From Burkholderiales bacterium (GTDB lineage: Bacteria > Pseudomonadota > Gammaproteobacteria > Burkholderiales > Burkholderiaceae_C), in contig CANGHK010000005.1 of NCBI GenBank assembly GCA_947453625.1, positions 87,473 to 151,472 of the forward strand: a stretch of 64,000 nt of DNA, written 5' to 3'. The position numbers and the translations under genes are program-made. Positions 29,973 through 38,963 of the stretch are shown here, one piece after another. Under the pieces are notes generated by a model. It did not search any database. It saw nothing but the letters and a program-made list of their open reading frames with translations, and had not been told where the DNA came from. The number at the start of each line of letters is the position of its first letter. Position 1 is the stretch's first letter.

Positions 29973-31409
29973 ATGAACCCCTTGCCCGATGGCCTGATCG
30001 TCGTCGCCAAAGCCGAATGCCCGACCTGCACCCTGGTCGAGCCGCTGCTGCGCGAGCTGGCGCAGGGCGGATTGCCGTTGACGGTCTATGTGCAGGACGA
30101 CCCGGCCTATGGCGCCGGCCTGCCCGGGCAGGTGCTCGACGCCACGCTGGAACAGTCGTTCCGCCTCGGCATCGAGATCGTGCCGACGCTGATACGCGTC
30201 GTCGCGGGCCGCGAGGTGGCGCGCACCTATGGCTGGCACCGCGGCGACTGGCAGCAGGTCAGCGGCCTGCCCGGCCTGGGTGCGGCGCTGCCCGAGCTGC
30301 GCCCCGGCTGCGGCTCCAAGACGCTGGAGCCCGGCATCGCCGAGGACTTGATCGTGCGCTTCGGCGACACCGGCCTGAGCGCCCGCCAGGTGGCGCTGGG
30401 TGACGCCGAGGACGCGATCGAAGCCTGTTTCGACCGCGGCTGGACCGACGGCCTGCCGGTGGTTCCGCCCACGCCGGCCCGCGTGCTGCGCATGCTGCAG
30501 GGCACGACGCGCGCCCCCGGCGAGGTGCTGGGCATGGTGCCGCCCGACTTGTCGCCCTGCACGGTGGAGAAGGTGGCGATCAACGCGGTGATGGCCGGCT
30601 GCAAGCCCGAATACCTGCCGGTCGTGCTGGCGGCGGTGGAGGCCGCGCTGATCGACGAGTTCGGCATGCATGGCATCCTGTGCACGACGATGTTCGCCGG
30701 CCCGCTGGTGATCGTCAACGGCCCGCTGGCTCGCCGGGTGGGCATCAACTCGGGCGTCAACGCGCTGGGCCAGGGCCACCGCGCCAATGCCAGCATAGGC
30801 CGCGCGCTGCAGCTGGTGATACGCAACGTCGGCGGCGGCCGGCCCGGCGAGGTCGACCGCGCCACGCTGGGCACGCCCGGCAAATACACCTTCTGCTTCG
30901 CCGAGGCCGAGGATTCGGTCTGGGAGCCGCTCTCGGTCGAGCGCGGCTTCCCGCGCGAGGCTTCGACCGTCACCTTGTTTGCCGGCGAAGGCGTGCAGGG
31001 CGTGGTCGACCAGAAATCGCGCACGCCCGAGTCGCTGGCGCGCAGCTTCGCGCTCTGCCTGCGCGCGGTCGACCATCCCAAGCTGGCGATGGCCGGCGAC
31101 GCGCTGCTGGTGGTCTCGCCCGACCACTGCCGTGTCTTCATCGAGGCCGGCTGGTCCAAAGCAAGGCTGCTGGCCGAGTTGACTGAACTGCTGTTGCTGC
31201 CGGGCGACGAGATGGTGGTCGGCGCCGGCGGTATCGCCGAGGGCTTGCCGGCCTCGCTGGCCGGCAAGCCCTGCCCCAAGTTCCGCCCCGGCGGCCTGCT
31301 GATCGTTCGTGCCGGCGGCGGCGCCGGCTTGTTTTCGGCCATCATCGCCGGCTGGGCCGCGTCCGGTCCGGTCGGCTCCATCCCTGTCACGAAGGAAATC
31401 ACCGCATGA
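29973..31409 (+). CDS. Two-domain protein: N-terminal thioredoxin-like (CPTC) plus C-terminal domain associated with UGSC selenoproteins
   Basis: MNPLPDGLIVVAKAECPTCTLVEPLLREL; C-terminal 'RGWTDGLPVVPPTPARV'; 4-nt stop/start overlap with the UGSC gene. Confidence 0.75.
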   Translation: MNPLPDGLIVVAKAECPTCTLVEPLLRELAQGGLPLTVYVQDDPAYGAGLPGQVLDATLEQSFRLGIEIVPTLIRVVAGREVARTYGWHRGDWQQVSGLPGLGAALPELRPGCGSKTLEPGIAEDLIVRFGDTGLSARQVALGDAEDAIEACFDRGWTDGLPVVPPTPARVLRMLQGTTRAPGEVLGMVPPDLSPCTVEKVAINAVMAGCKPEYLPVVLAAVEAALIDEFGMHGILCTTMFAGPLVIVNGPLARRVGINSGVNALGQGHRANASIGRALQLVIRNVGGGRPGEVDRATLGTPGKYTFCFAEAEDSVWEPLSVERGFPREASTVTLFAGEGVQGVVDQKSRTPESLARSFALCLRAVDHPKLAMAGDALLVVSPDHCRVFIEAGWSKARLLAELTELLLLPGDEMVVGAGGIAEGLPASLAGKPCPKFRPGGLLIVRAGGGAGLFSAIIAGWAASGPVGSIPVTKEITA

Positions 31410-31960
31410 ATCCCTCACTGGTTCTGCTCGACCCGACCTCGGAGCGATCGCCCGTGGCCCGGGCGCTGGCCGCGCGGCCGGCTTCGCTCGACGGCCTGGC
31501 CGGCATGGCGGTCGCCGTGCTCGACATCTCGAAGGCGCGCGGCAACGTATTCCTCGACCGGCTGGCCGAGTTGCTGAGCGCCCGCGGCCTGCGCGTCAAC
31601 CGCTACCGCAAGCCCACGTTCACCCGGCCCGCGCCGACCGCGCTGCGCCAGCAGATCGCGGCCGAAAACCAGCTCGTCATCGAAGGCCTGGCTGACTGAG
31701 GGTCCTGCACGTCGTGCTGTATGCATGACATCGCGGATCTGGAGTCACGGGGTCTTCCGGGGGTGGGGGTTGCATCGACCGAGTTTGTGCAGGCTGCGGC
31801 CATGCAGGCCAAGTCGCTGGGTTTCGATCCGGCGATGGTCTTCGTCGCCCATCCGATCCAGGACCGCAGCGATGACGAACTGCGGGCGCTGGCCGATGCT
31901 GCCTTGCCCGCCATCCTGCAGCGGCTGGTGGCCGCCGCGCCGCAACCGCCTGCCGCCTGA
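31406..31960 (+). CDS. UGSC family selenoprotein (in-frame UGA = Sec at 31697-31699)
   Basis: Frames 31406-31699 and 31721-31960 are the same phase; joined product '...NQLVIEGLAD-U-GSCTSCCMHDIADLESRGLPGVGVASTEFVQAAAMQAKSLGFDPAMVFVAHPIQDRSDDELRALAD...'; adjacent selA-selB-tRNASec. Confidence 0.9.
31705..31736 (+). promoter_or_regulatory. Candidate bacterial SECIS element
   Basis: Stem CUGC/GCGG, internal loop, 7-bp stem GUCGUGC/GCAUGAC (one G-U), apical loop UGUAU with G at position 2, 18 nt between the UGA and the loop. Confidence 0.65.
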
Positions 31961-31978
31961 GCGCATCGGCGCCCGTCC

Positions 31979-33421
31979 GTGGCGCTGACGCCCGGGTCCG
32001 TGCCCGATTCAGTGCCCGAGTCGGCACCCAAACGGTCGCGCCTGCCGGCGGTCGACCGGGTGCTGGCCTGGCCTGGGCTGGCCGACAGCCTCGCCGCGCA
32101 GGGCAGGGCGCTGGTGCTGCAGGCGGTGCGGGCCGAGCTGGCCGCGCGGCGGGCCGGCGGCGAAAGCCCTGCCGACGCCGCGCTGCTGGCCGGCATCACG
32201 GCCCGGGTGGCCGCGCTGGCCCAGCCGCATCTGCGCCGGGTCTTCAACCTGACCGGCACGGTGCTGCACACCAACCTGGGCCGGGCGCCGCTGCCGGCGC
32301 AGGCGCTGGCGGCGATCGCCGAGGTGGCTTTGGGCGCGGCCAACCTCGAATACGACCTGGTCGCCGGCCAGCGCGGCGACCGTGATGACGCCGTCGAGGG
32401 CTTGCTGTGCGGCTTGACCGGCGGCGCGGCCGCCACCGTGGTCAACAACACCGCGGCCGCGCTGATGCTGGTGCTGGCCACGCTGGCCGGCCGGCGCGGT
32501 CGGCGCGAGGTGATCGTCTCGCGCGGCGAACTGATCGAGATCGGCGGCGCTTTCCGCCTGCCCGACATCATGCGGGCGGCCGGCTGCACGCTGCGCGAGG
32601 TGGGCACGACCAACCGCACCCACCTGCAAGACCATGCGCAGGCAATCGGCGCGCGCACCGCGATGCTGCTGAAGGTGCACACCAGCAACTTCCGGATCGA
32701 GGGCTTCAGCGCGGCCGCCGACGAGGCCGAGCTCGGCGCGCTGTGCCGCCAGCATGGCCTGCCCTTCGTGATCGACCTGGGCAGCGGCGCGCTGATCGAC
32801 CTGGCGCGGCTGGGCCTGCCGCACGAGCCCACGCCGGCCGAGGCGCTGGCCGCGGGCGCCGACCTGGTGCTGTTCTCGGGCGACAAGCTGCTGGGCGGGC
32901 CGCAGGCCGGCATCGTGGTCGGCCGTGCCGACCTGGTGGCCCAGCTCAAGCAAAACCCGTTCAAGCGCGCGCTGCGCTGCGACAAGCTGACACTGGCGGC
33001 GCTGGAGGCGGTGCTGCGGCTGTACGGCGACCCGGACCGGTTGGTGGCGCAACTGCCCACGCTGCGCCTGCTGGCCCGGCCCGGCGCCGAGATCGCCGCG
33101 CTGGCGCAGCGCCTGGCGCCGCTGCTGGCGGGCGCGCTGGGGGCGCTGGCGCAAGTCGACGTCTGGCCGGTGATGAGCCAGATCGGCAGCGGCGCGATGC
33201 CGGTCGGCCGCCTGCCCAGCCACGCCCTGCGCCTGACGCCGCCCGGCGCCAAGCGCGCTTCGGGCCGGGCGCTGGACGCGCTGGCGGCCAGGCTGCGCGC
33301 GCTGCCGGTGCCGGTGATAGGCCGCATCGCCGACGGCGCGCTGCTGCTCGACCTGCGCTGCCTGGAGGACGAGTCAGGCTTTGCCGCGCTGTTCGCGGGG
33401 CCCGCCGCGGCCGCGCCATGA
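31979..33421 (+). CDS. selA: L-seryl-tRNA(Sec) selenium transferase
   Basis: '[21 protein letters not shown]', '[14 protein letters not shown]', '[18 protein letters not shown]' PLP-lysine motif; GTG start. Confidence 0.96.
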   Translation: MALTPGSVPDSVPESAPKRSRLPAVDRVLAWPGLADSLAAQGRALVLQAVRAELAARRAGGESPADAALLAGITARVAALAQPHLRRVFNLTGTVLHTNLGRAPLPAQALAAIAEVALGAANLEYDLVAGQRGDRDDAVEGLLCGLTGGAAATVVNNTAAALMLVLATLAGRRGRREVIVSRGELIEIGGAFRLPDIMRAAGCTLREVGTTNRTHLQDHAQAIGARTAMLLKVHTSNFRIEGFSAAADEAELGALCRQHGLPFVIDLGSGALIDLARLGLPHEPTPAEALAAGADLVLFSGDKLLGGPQAGIVVGRADLVAQLKQNPFKRALRCDKLTLAALEAVLRLYGDPDRLVAQLPTLRLLARPGAEIAALAQRLAPLLAGALGALAQVDVWPVMSQIGSGAMPVGRLPSHALRLTPPGAKRASGRALDALAARLRALPVPVIGRIADGALLLDLRCLEDESGFAALFAGPAAAAP

Positions 33422-35334
33422 TCATCGCCACCGCCGGCCATGTCGACCATGGCAAGACCACGCTGGTGCGGGCGCTGACGGGGGTCGACACCGATCGCCT
33501 GGACGAGGAAAAGCGCCGCGGCATGACCATAGACCTCGGCTTTGCCTACAGCGGTCCGTTGGGTTTCGTCGACGTCCCCGGCCATGAGCGTTTCGTTCGC
33601 AACATGCTGGCCGGGGTGGCCGGCATCGACCTGGCGCTGCTGGTGGTGGCCGCCGACGACGGGCCCATGCCGCAGACGCTGGAGCACCTGGCCATCCTGG
33701 CGCTGCTGGGCGTGCCGAGGCTGGTGGTGGCCCTGAGCAAGATCGACCGCGTGCCGCCCGACCGCGCGGCCGAGGCCGGGCGTGAAGTCGCCGCGCTGCT
33801 GGCCGACGGGCCTTACGCGGGTGCGCCGCTGTTCCCTGTGGCGGCCAGCGTCGGCACCGGCCTGCCGGCGCTGCGCCAGCACCTGGATGCGGCCGCGCAG
33901 GCGCTGGCGGCGCGCCCCGCCGCCGGGCAGTTCAGGATGGCCATAGACCGCAGCTTCACGCTGGCCGGGGCCGGCCGCATCGTCACCGGCGTGGTGCTGG
34001 CGGGCCGGGTGCAGGTGGGCGACGCGGTGCTGCTGTCGCCGGCCGGCGTGCCCGCCCGGGTGCGCGGCCTGCAGGCGCAGAACCAGCCGGCCGAGTCGGC
34101 CCAGGCCGGCCAGCGCTGCGCCTTGAACCTGGCCGGCCCGGAGCTCAAGCGCGCCGAGCCGCAGCGCGGCGACTGGGTGGTCGCCGCGGCCGCGCATGCG
34201 CCCAGCGACCGGCTCGATGTGCAGCTGACCGTGCTGGCCAGTGCACCCGGCCCGCTGCCCCAGCGCAGCGCGCTGCAACTCCACCTGGGCGCGGCGGCGC
34301 TGAACGCCCGGGTGGCCGGGTTGGACCTGTCAGGGGGGGCCGCGCTGGCGCCGGGCAGCGTCGGCCTGGCCCAATTGCTGCTGGACCGGCCGGTGTCCGC
34401 GGTCCATGGCGACCGGTTCATCCTGCGCGACCCCGCGGCCAACCGCACCCTGGCCGGCGGCTGGGTGGTCGACCCCTTCGGCCCGGCGCGCGGCCGGTCG
34501 CGGCCGGTCCGGCTGGCGCAGCTGGCGGCGCTGGCCCGGCCCGACCCGGCGCAGGCACTGGCCGACTTGCTGGCGCAATCGTCCGACGGCGTCGACCTGG
34601 CGCGGTTCGCGCGCGGGCGCAACCTGCGGCCCGACGAGGCCGAGCCGCTGCACCAGGCGCTGGCGCTGCGGCCGGTGGCCGGCGACAGCGGGCCGCTGGG
34701 TCTGGCCGAAGTGCATTGGCAGGACTGGCGCGCGCGCGTGCTGGCGGCGCTGGACCGCTGGCATGCCGAGCAACCCGACAGCCTGGGGCCGCATGCGCCG
34801 GCGCTGCGCCTGGCGCTGGGCTTGACCGCGGGTCAGCCGGCCAGCCAGGCGCCTGCCAGGGCGGTGCTGCAAGCCATGCTGGCCGCGCTGGTCGACGAGG
34901 GATTGCTGGCGCGCGACGGCCTGCGCCACCGTCGCGCGGCGCACCGTGCGGCCCTGGCCGAGGCCGACCGCGCGCTGCTGGACCGGGTGAACGCGCTGCT
35001 GCAACCGGCCGGCCTGCGCCCGCCCATCGTCGGTGAACTGGCCACCCAGCTCGGCCTGCCGCTGCCGCTGCTGGTCGATTTTCTCGGCCGTATGGCCGGC
35101 CGCGGCCTGCTGGTGCGGGTCGCACCCAACCGCTTCTACCTGCCCGAGGGCGTGGCCGCTCTGGTGGCCCAGGCCCTGGCGCTGGCGGCCGAGAGCGACG
35201 ACGGCAGCCTGGACGCCGCCGGCTACCGCGACCGCACCGGCATAGGCCGCAACCTGACGGTGCAGGTGCTCGAATTCCTCGACCGCGAAGGCCTTACCCG
35301 CTTCGACGGTGTGCGGCATCGCCCCGCGTGCTAA
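33418..35334 (+). CDS. selB: Selenocysteine-specific translation elongation factor
   Basis: [60 protein letters not shown]-terminal winged-helix repeats. Confidence 0.96.
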   Translation: MIIATAGHVDHGKTTLVRALTGVDTDRLDEEKRRGMTIDLGFAYSGPLGFVDVPGHERFVRNMLAGVAGIDLALLVVAADDGPMPQTLEHLAILALLGVPRLVVALSKIDRVPPDRAAEAGREVAALLADGPYAGAPLFPVAASVGTGLPALRQHLDAAAQALAARPAAGQFRMAIDRSFTLAGAGRIVTGVVLAGRVQVGDAVLLSPAGVPARVRGLQAQNQPAESAQAGQRCALNLAGPELKRAEPQRGDWVVAAAAHAPSDRLDVQLTVLASAPGPLPQRSALQLHLGAAALNARVAGLDLSGGAALAPGSVGLAQLLLDRPVSAVHGDRFILRDPAANRTLAGGWVVDPFGPARGRSRPVRLAQLAALARPDPAQALADLLAQSSDGVDLARFARGRNLRPDEAEPLHQALALRPVAGDSGPLGLAEVHWQDWRARVLAALDRWHAEQPDSLGPHAPALRLALGLTAGQPASQAPARAVLQAMLAALVDEGLLARDGLRHRRAAHRAALAEADRALLDRVNALLQPAGLRPPIVGELATQLGLPLPLLVDFLGRMAGRGLLVRVAPNRFYLPEGVAALVAQALALAAESDDGSLDAAGYRDRTGIGRNLTVQVLEFLDREGLTRFDGVRHRPAC

Positions 35335-35348
35335 GGTGCCGTCGCCCT

Positions 35349-35441
35349 GGAAGGGCAGCGTTTCCCGGTGGAGCGCCCGGCCTTCAAAGCCGGTGAGACG
35401 CGCCCAGCGTGTCGGGTGGGTTCGACTCCCACGCCCTTCCG
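35349..35441 (+). tRNA. selC: tRNA-Sec (anticodon TCA at 35384-35386), CCA encoded at 35442-35444
   Basis: 8-bp acceptor GGAAGGGC/GCCCTTCC, 5-bp T stem GTGGG-TTCGACT-CCCAC, anticodon arm CCGGC-CTTCAAA-GCCGG, 6-bp long variable arm GACGCG/CGTGTC. Confidence 0.97.
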
Positions 35442-35478
35442 CCAGCCCACGATCCCAAAAACCGTCAGGAGACAAGCC

Positions 35479-36645
35479 ATGACCTCCCCCACTACTGCCG
35501 CATCCCTCCCCCGCAGCGGGCTGCAGCTGCGCACGCTGATCACCGCCAGCGGCGAACTCGAGCTGTCGCTGGCCGACGTTGCCGTGCCCATGCCCGGGCC
35601 CGACGAGGTGCTGATCGAGGTCCAGGCCACGCCGATCAACCCGTCCGACATCGGCCTGCTGTTCGGCGCCGCCGACATGGCCAGCGCCAAGCTGTCGGGC
35701 AGCGCCAGCCACCCGGTGATCACCGCGGCCGTGCCCGAGCGGGGGATGAAGGCGATGGCCGGGCGGCTCGGCCAGCCGCTGGCGGCAGGCAACGAGGGCG
35801 CGGGTCGGGTGATCGCGGCGGGCTCGTCGCCGGCCGCCCAGGCCTTGCTGGGCAAGACGGTGGCGGTGATCGGCGGTGCGATGTATGCGCAATACCGCTG
35901 CATGCCGGCCGACCAGTGCCTGCTGCTGCCCGAGGGCGCGAGCGCGGCCGACGGCGCGTCCTGTTTCGTCAACCCGCTGACCTCGCTGGGCATGGTCGAG
36001 ACGATGCGTCGCGAGGGCCACAAGGCGCTGGTGCACACCGCGGCCGCGTCCAACCTGGGCCAGATGCTGAACAAGATCTGCCAGAAGGACGGTGTCGCGC
36101 TGGTCAACATCGTGCGCAAGCCCGAGCAGGCGGCGCTGCTGCGCGGCCTGGGCGCGACTTACGTCTGCGACCAGTCGCAGCCCAGCTTCCTGGAGGACCT
36201 GACCCAGGCCCTGGTCGAGACCGGCGCCACGCTGGCCTTCGACGCCACCGGCGGCGGCACGCTGGCCGGGCAGATCCTGTCGTGCATGGAGGTGGCGCTG
36301 AACCGCACCGCCAAGGAATACAGCCGCTACGGCTCGCCCATCCACAAGCAGGTCTACCTCTACGGCAGCCTGGACATGCGGCCGACCGAGATCACGCGCA
36401 ACTTCGGCATGGCCTGGGGCGTGGGCGGCTGGCTGCTGTTCCCCTTCCTGCACAAGGTCGGCCCGGCGGCCACGGCGGCGCTCAAGCAGCGCGTCGCGGC
36501 TGAGTTGAAGACTACCTTCGCCAGCCACTACACCCGCGAGGTGTCGCTGGCCGAGGCGCTGCAGCCCGAGGTGATTGCGCTCTACGGCGCGCGCGCCACC
36601 GGCACCAAGGTGTTGATCAACCCGAGCAAGGGGCTGGCGGCGTAG
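35479..36645 (+). CDS. Zinc-binding dehydrogenase / MDR family oxidoreductase
   Basis: 'PMPGPDEVLIEVQATPINPSDIGLLFG', 'GNEGAGRVIAAGSSPAAQALLGKTVAVIGG'. Confidence 0.88.
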   Translation: MTSPTTAASLPRSGLQLRTLITASGELELSLADVAVPMPGPDEVLIEVQATPINPSDIGLLFGAADMASAKLSGSASHPVITAAVPERGMKAMAGRLGQPLAAGNEGAGRVIAAGSSPAAQALLGKTVAVIGGAMYAQYRCMPADQCLLLPEGASAADGASCFVNPLTSLGMVETMRREGHKALVHTAAASNLGQMLNKICQKDGVALVNIVRKPEQAALLRGLGATYVCDQSQPSFLEDLTQALVETGATLAFDATGGGTLAGQILSCMEVALNRTAKEYSRYGSPIHKQVYLYGSLDMRPTEITRNFGMAWGVGGWLLFPFLHKVGPAATAALKQRVAAELKTTFASHYTREVSLAEALQPEVIALYGARATGTKVLINPSKGLAA

Positions 36646-36669
36646 TCGGCCGCTCAGCCTGAATTCATG

Positions 36670-36804
36670 GGGTCAGGTCTTGCCTTTTGCCTCTTGAGAA
36701 ACCAACGCCGGGCCGTCCCAAGTGTTTCTCCTCCCCCTCGGGGGGCGGGCGCCGCAAGGCGGCGGCCTTGGGGGCGCTCCAAGGCAAAAGGCAAGACCTG
36801 ACCC
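36670..36804. mobile_element. MITE/REP-like nonautonomous element with 23-bp perfect terminal inverted repeats
   Basis: GGGTCAGGTCTTGCCTTTTGCCT (36670-36692) versus its exact reverse complement at 36782-36804; GC-rich self-complementary interior; lies between convergent genes. Confidence 0.65.
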
Positions 36805-36811
36805 TATTCCC

Positions 36812-37660
36812 CTAGTCCAGGCAGGTGGCTGCCAGGCACAGGTCGTCCCAGGCCCTGGCCTTGTCGGCGGGCTGGCGCAACAGGTAGGCCGGGTGGTAGG
36901 TGACGACCAGCGGCACGCCTCGCCAGTCGTGCAGGCGGCCGCGCAGCTTGCCTATCGGCTCGTCGCTGCCCAGCAGCGACTGCACCGCGAAACGCCCCAT
37001 CGCCAGGATCACGCGCGGCTGCACCAGCGCGAGCTGGCGTTCCAGGAACGGCTGGCAGCTGGCGCGTTCGGCCGCCGTCGGGTTGCGGTTGCGCGGCGGC
37101 CGGCATTTCAGCGCGTTGGCGATGTAGACCTGGCGCGCCGGATCGGCGGGTTCGGTGGGTTCGGTGGCGTCCCGGCTCAGGCCCAGCGCCCGCAGCATGC
37201 GGTCGAGCAACTGGCCGGATTCGCCGACGAAAGGCTCGCCCAGCCCGTCTTCCTGCTCGCCCGGCGCCTCGCCGACGATCATCCAGTGCGCCCTTGGATG
37301 GCCGACGCCGAACACGGTTTGCTGCCGGGTTTCGCACAGGCTGCAGGCCCGGCAGGTCTCGACCGCCGAGCGCAGCGCCGGCCAATCCATCGCCAGCAGT
37401 GCCGGGTCGGCGGGCGCGCGGGTGACCGGCTGCGGGGCCGACGGCGGGGTGGCCGGACTGGCCGCCAGCGTCGGGGGCCGGACGGCTGCGGGCGCCGGCG
37501 GAACGGTGGCGGCGGCCCGCTCCGCCTCGACCGGCGCCGTAGCGGCGGTGACTGCGGTCGCCGTCGCCGCCACGGGCTGCTCGGCCGCCGCCGCGGCCGG
37601 CAGCCACAGCCGCAGCCCCATCTCGCGCAGCATCGCCTGTTGCGGCTCAGACCAGCGCAT
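36812..37660 (-). CDS. Uracil-DNA glycosylase family 4
   Basis: Four Cys (CRACSLC...), 'IVGEAPGEQEDGLGEPFVGESGQLLDRML', 'VTYHPAYLLR'. Confidence 0.93.
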   Translation of the reverse strand: MRWSEPQQAMLREMGLRLWLPAAAAAEQPVAATATAVTAATAPVEAERAAATVPPAPAAVRPPTLAASPATPPSAPQPVTRAPADPALLAMDWPALRSAVETCRACSLCETRQQTVFGVGHPRAHWMIVGEAPGEQEDGLGEPFVGESGQLLDRMLRALGLSRDATEPTEPADPARQVYIANALKCRPPRNRNPTAAERASCQPFLERQLALVQPRVILAMGRFAVQSLLGSDEPIGKLRGRLHDWRGVPLVVTYHPAYLLRQPADKARAWDDLCLAATCLD

Positions 37661-38180
37661 GGCGGGCCCCGTCGTCGTCCGTGGTGGTGGGCCGCCAGCG
37701 CGGGCCGTCCAGGGCCAGGCGCAGCACCAGCGCGTCTTCGCGCCGTCCTCCTTCTGCCGGGTAATAGCCGCGTCGGCAGCCGACTTCGGCAAAGCCGAAG
37801 TCGCGGTACAGGCCGCGTGCCGGCAGGTTGCTGGGCCGCACTTCCAGCCACAGCCTCAGGTCGCCACGGCGCAGCGCGTGGTCGACCAGGCCGGCCAGCA
37901 GCGCCCGGCCCTGGCCGCTGCGTTTGCGCGCTGGTGCCACGGTGATGTTGAGCAGGTGGGTTTCCTCGAAGCCCGGCAGCGCAACGAAATAGCCCAGCAG
38001 GCTGCCGTCGCCATCGAGCCGCAACTCGGCGCTGTAACCCGCTGCCAGCGAGTCGATGAAGTTGCCGCGGCTCCAGGGGTGGGGGTAGGCCATCGCCTCG
38101 ATGGCCAGCACGGCATCCAGGTCGGCCACGGTCATCGCGCGGTGCCAGGGTTCGGGTCGTGGGCGCAACACTGCGTTCAC
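37647..38180 (-). CDS. rimI: Ribosomal protein S18-alanine N-acetyltransferase
   Basis: GNAT 'LLNITVAPARKRSGQGRALLAGLVDHA', RimI-like 'YPHPWSRGNFIDSLAAGY'. Confidence 0.93.
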   Translation of the reverse strand: MNAVLRPRPEPWHRAMTVADLDAVLAIEAMAYPHPWSRGNFIDSLAAGYSAELRLDGDGSLLGYFVALPGFEETHLLNITVAPARKRSGQGRALLAGLVDHALRRGDLRLWLEVRPSNLPARGLYRDFGFAEVGCRRGYYPAEGGRREDALVLRLALDGPRWRPTTTDDDGARHALV

Positions 38181-38914
38181 GGCGCGGCGCCGCCACTGGC
38201 CAAGGCGTCGCGCCTGGCCATGCGCTCGGCGGTGGTCAGCGCCACCTTGTCACGCAGGTAGAGCGGCAAGGCCTGGTCGGCGGCCATGCCTAGGCCCTGG
38301 TCCCAGGCGGCACTGGCCAGCCGTAGCAGCGCGCCGGCCCGGTTGCCGACCTGCGGCCACAGCGCCGCGCCGTCCCAGGGTAGGCGGTCGGCAAAGGCGG
38401 TGATGGCGCTGCCGGCCACCTGCCGCGGCGGGTCGGCGGCCCAGGCCGCGGCCAGCGCCGGCAGGGACCAGAGCTGCGGCGCCACCAGCACCTGCCAAGC
38501 ACCGGCATCGAAGCGGTAGCGCGCGGCGTAGACCTCGTCCATGCGCGCGTCCATCGCCACCCACCAGTCCTGCGGCGCCGCGCCGTCGCTGGCCTGCACC
38601 CTGGCGTCTTCGGCAGCGATCAGCAGGCTGTCGATCGCCAGCACCGGCGTGTCGTGGGCGAAGGCCAGGCCCTGTGCCACCGCGCAGGCGGTGCGCAGCC
38701 CGGTGAAAGCCCCCGGCCCCTGGCCGAAGGCGATGGCCTGGACCTGGGCCAGCGTCAGGCCGGCCTCTGACAGCAACTGCATCAGCGCCGGGATCAGACT
38801 GGCCGACGCCAGCGGCCCACCGGGCTCGACCCGGCTGAACTCGCCGTCCGGCGCGAGCAGGGCCACCGCCAACTGGTCGGTCGAGGTGTCGAGGGCAAGC
38901 AGGCAGGGGTTCAT
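38177..38914 (-). CDS. tsaB: tRNA t6A biosynthesis protein TsaB
   Basis: MNPCLLALDTSTDQLAVALL..., 'AIAFGQGPGAFTGLRTACAVAQGLAF'. Confidence 0.95.
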   Translation of the reverse strand: MNPCLLALDTSTDQLAVALLAPDGEFSRVEPGGPLASASLIPALMQLLSEAGLTLAQVQAIAFGQGPGAFTGLRTACAVAQGLAFAHDTPVLAIDSLLIAAEDARVQASDGAAPQDWWVAMDARMDEVYAARYRFDAGAWQVLVAPQLWSLPALAAAWAADPPRQVAGSAITAFADRLPWDGAALWPQVGNRAGALLRLASAAWDQGLGMAADQALPLYLRDKVALTTAERMARRDALASGGAAP

Positions 38915-38963
38915 CGGGGTGCCGGGGCGAGCCGCTGCGCCTTGCCGCTGCCGCGCCGCTCGC

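Noticed and set aside
31697-31720. Nonsense-mutation pseudogene as explanation of the split 31406/31721 ORFs
   Set aside because: The UGA falls precisely in a U-G-S-C motif, both halves are in one frame, a bSECIS-like hairpin follows, and selA/selB/tRNASec are adjacent; Sec recoding is the better explanation.
35349-36804. Genomic island integrated at selC
   Set aside because: selC is a known integration hotspot in enterobacteria, but no integrase and no duplicated tRNA 3' end are seen downstream here.
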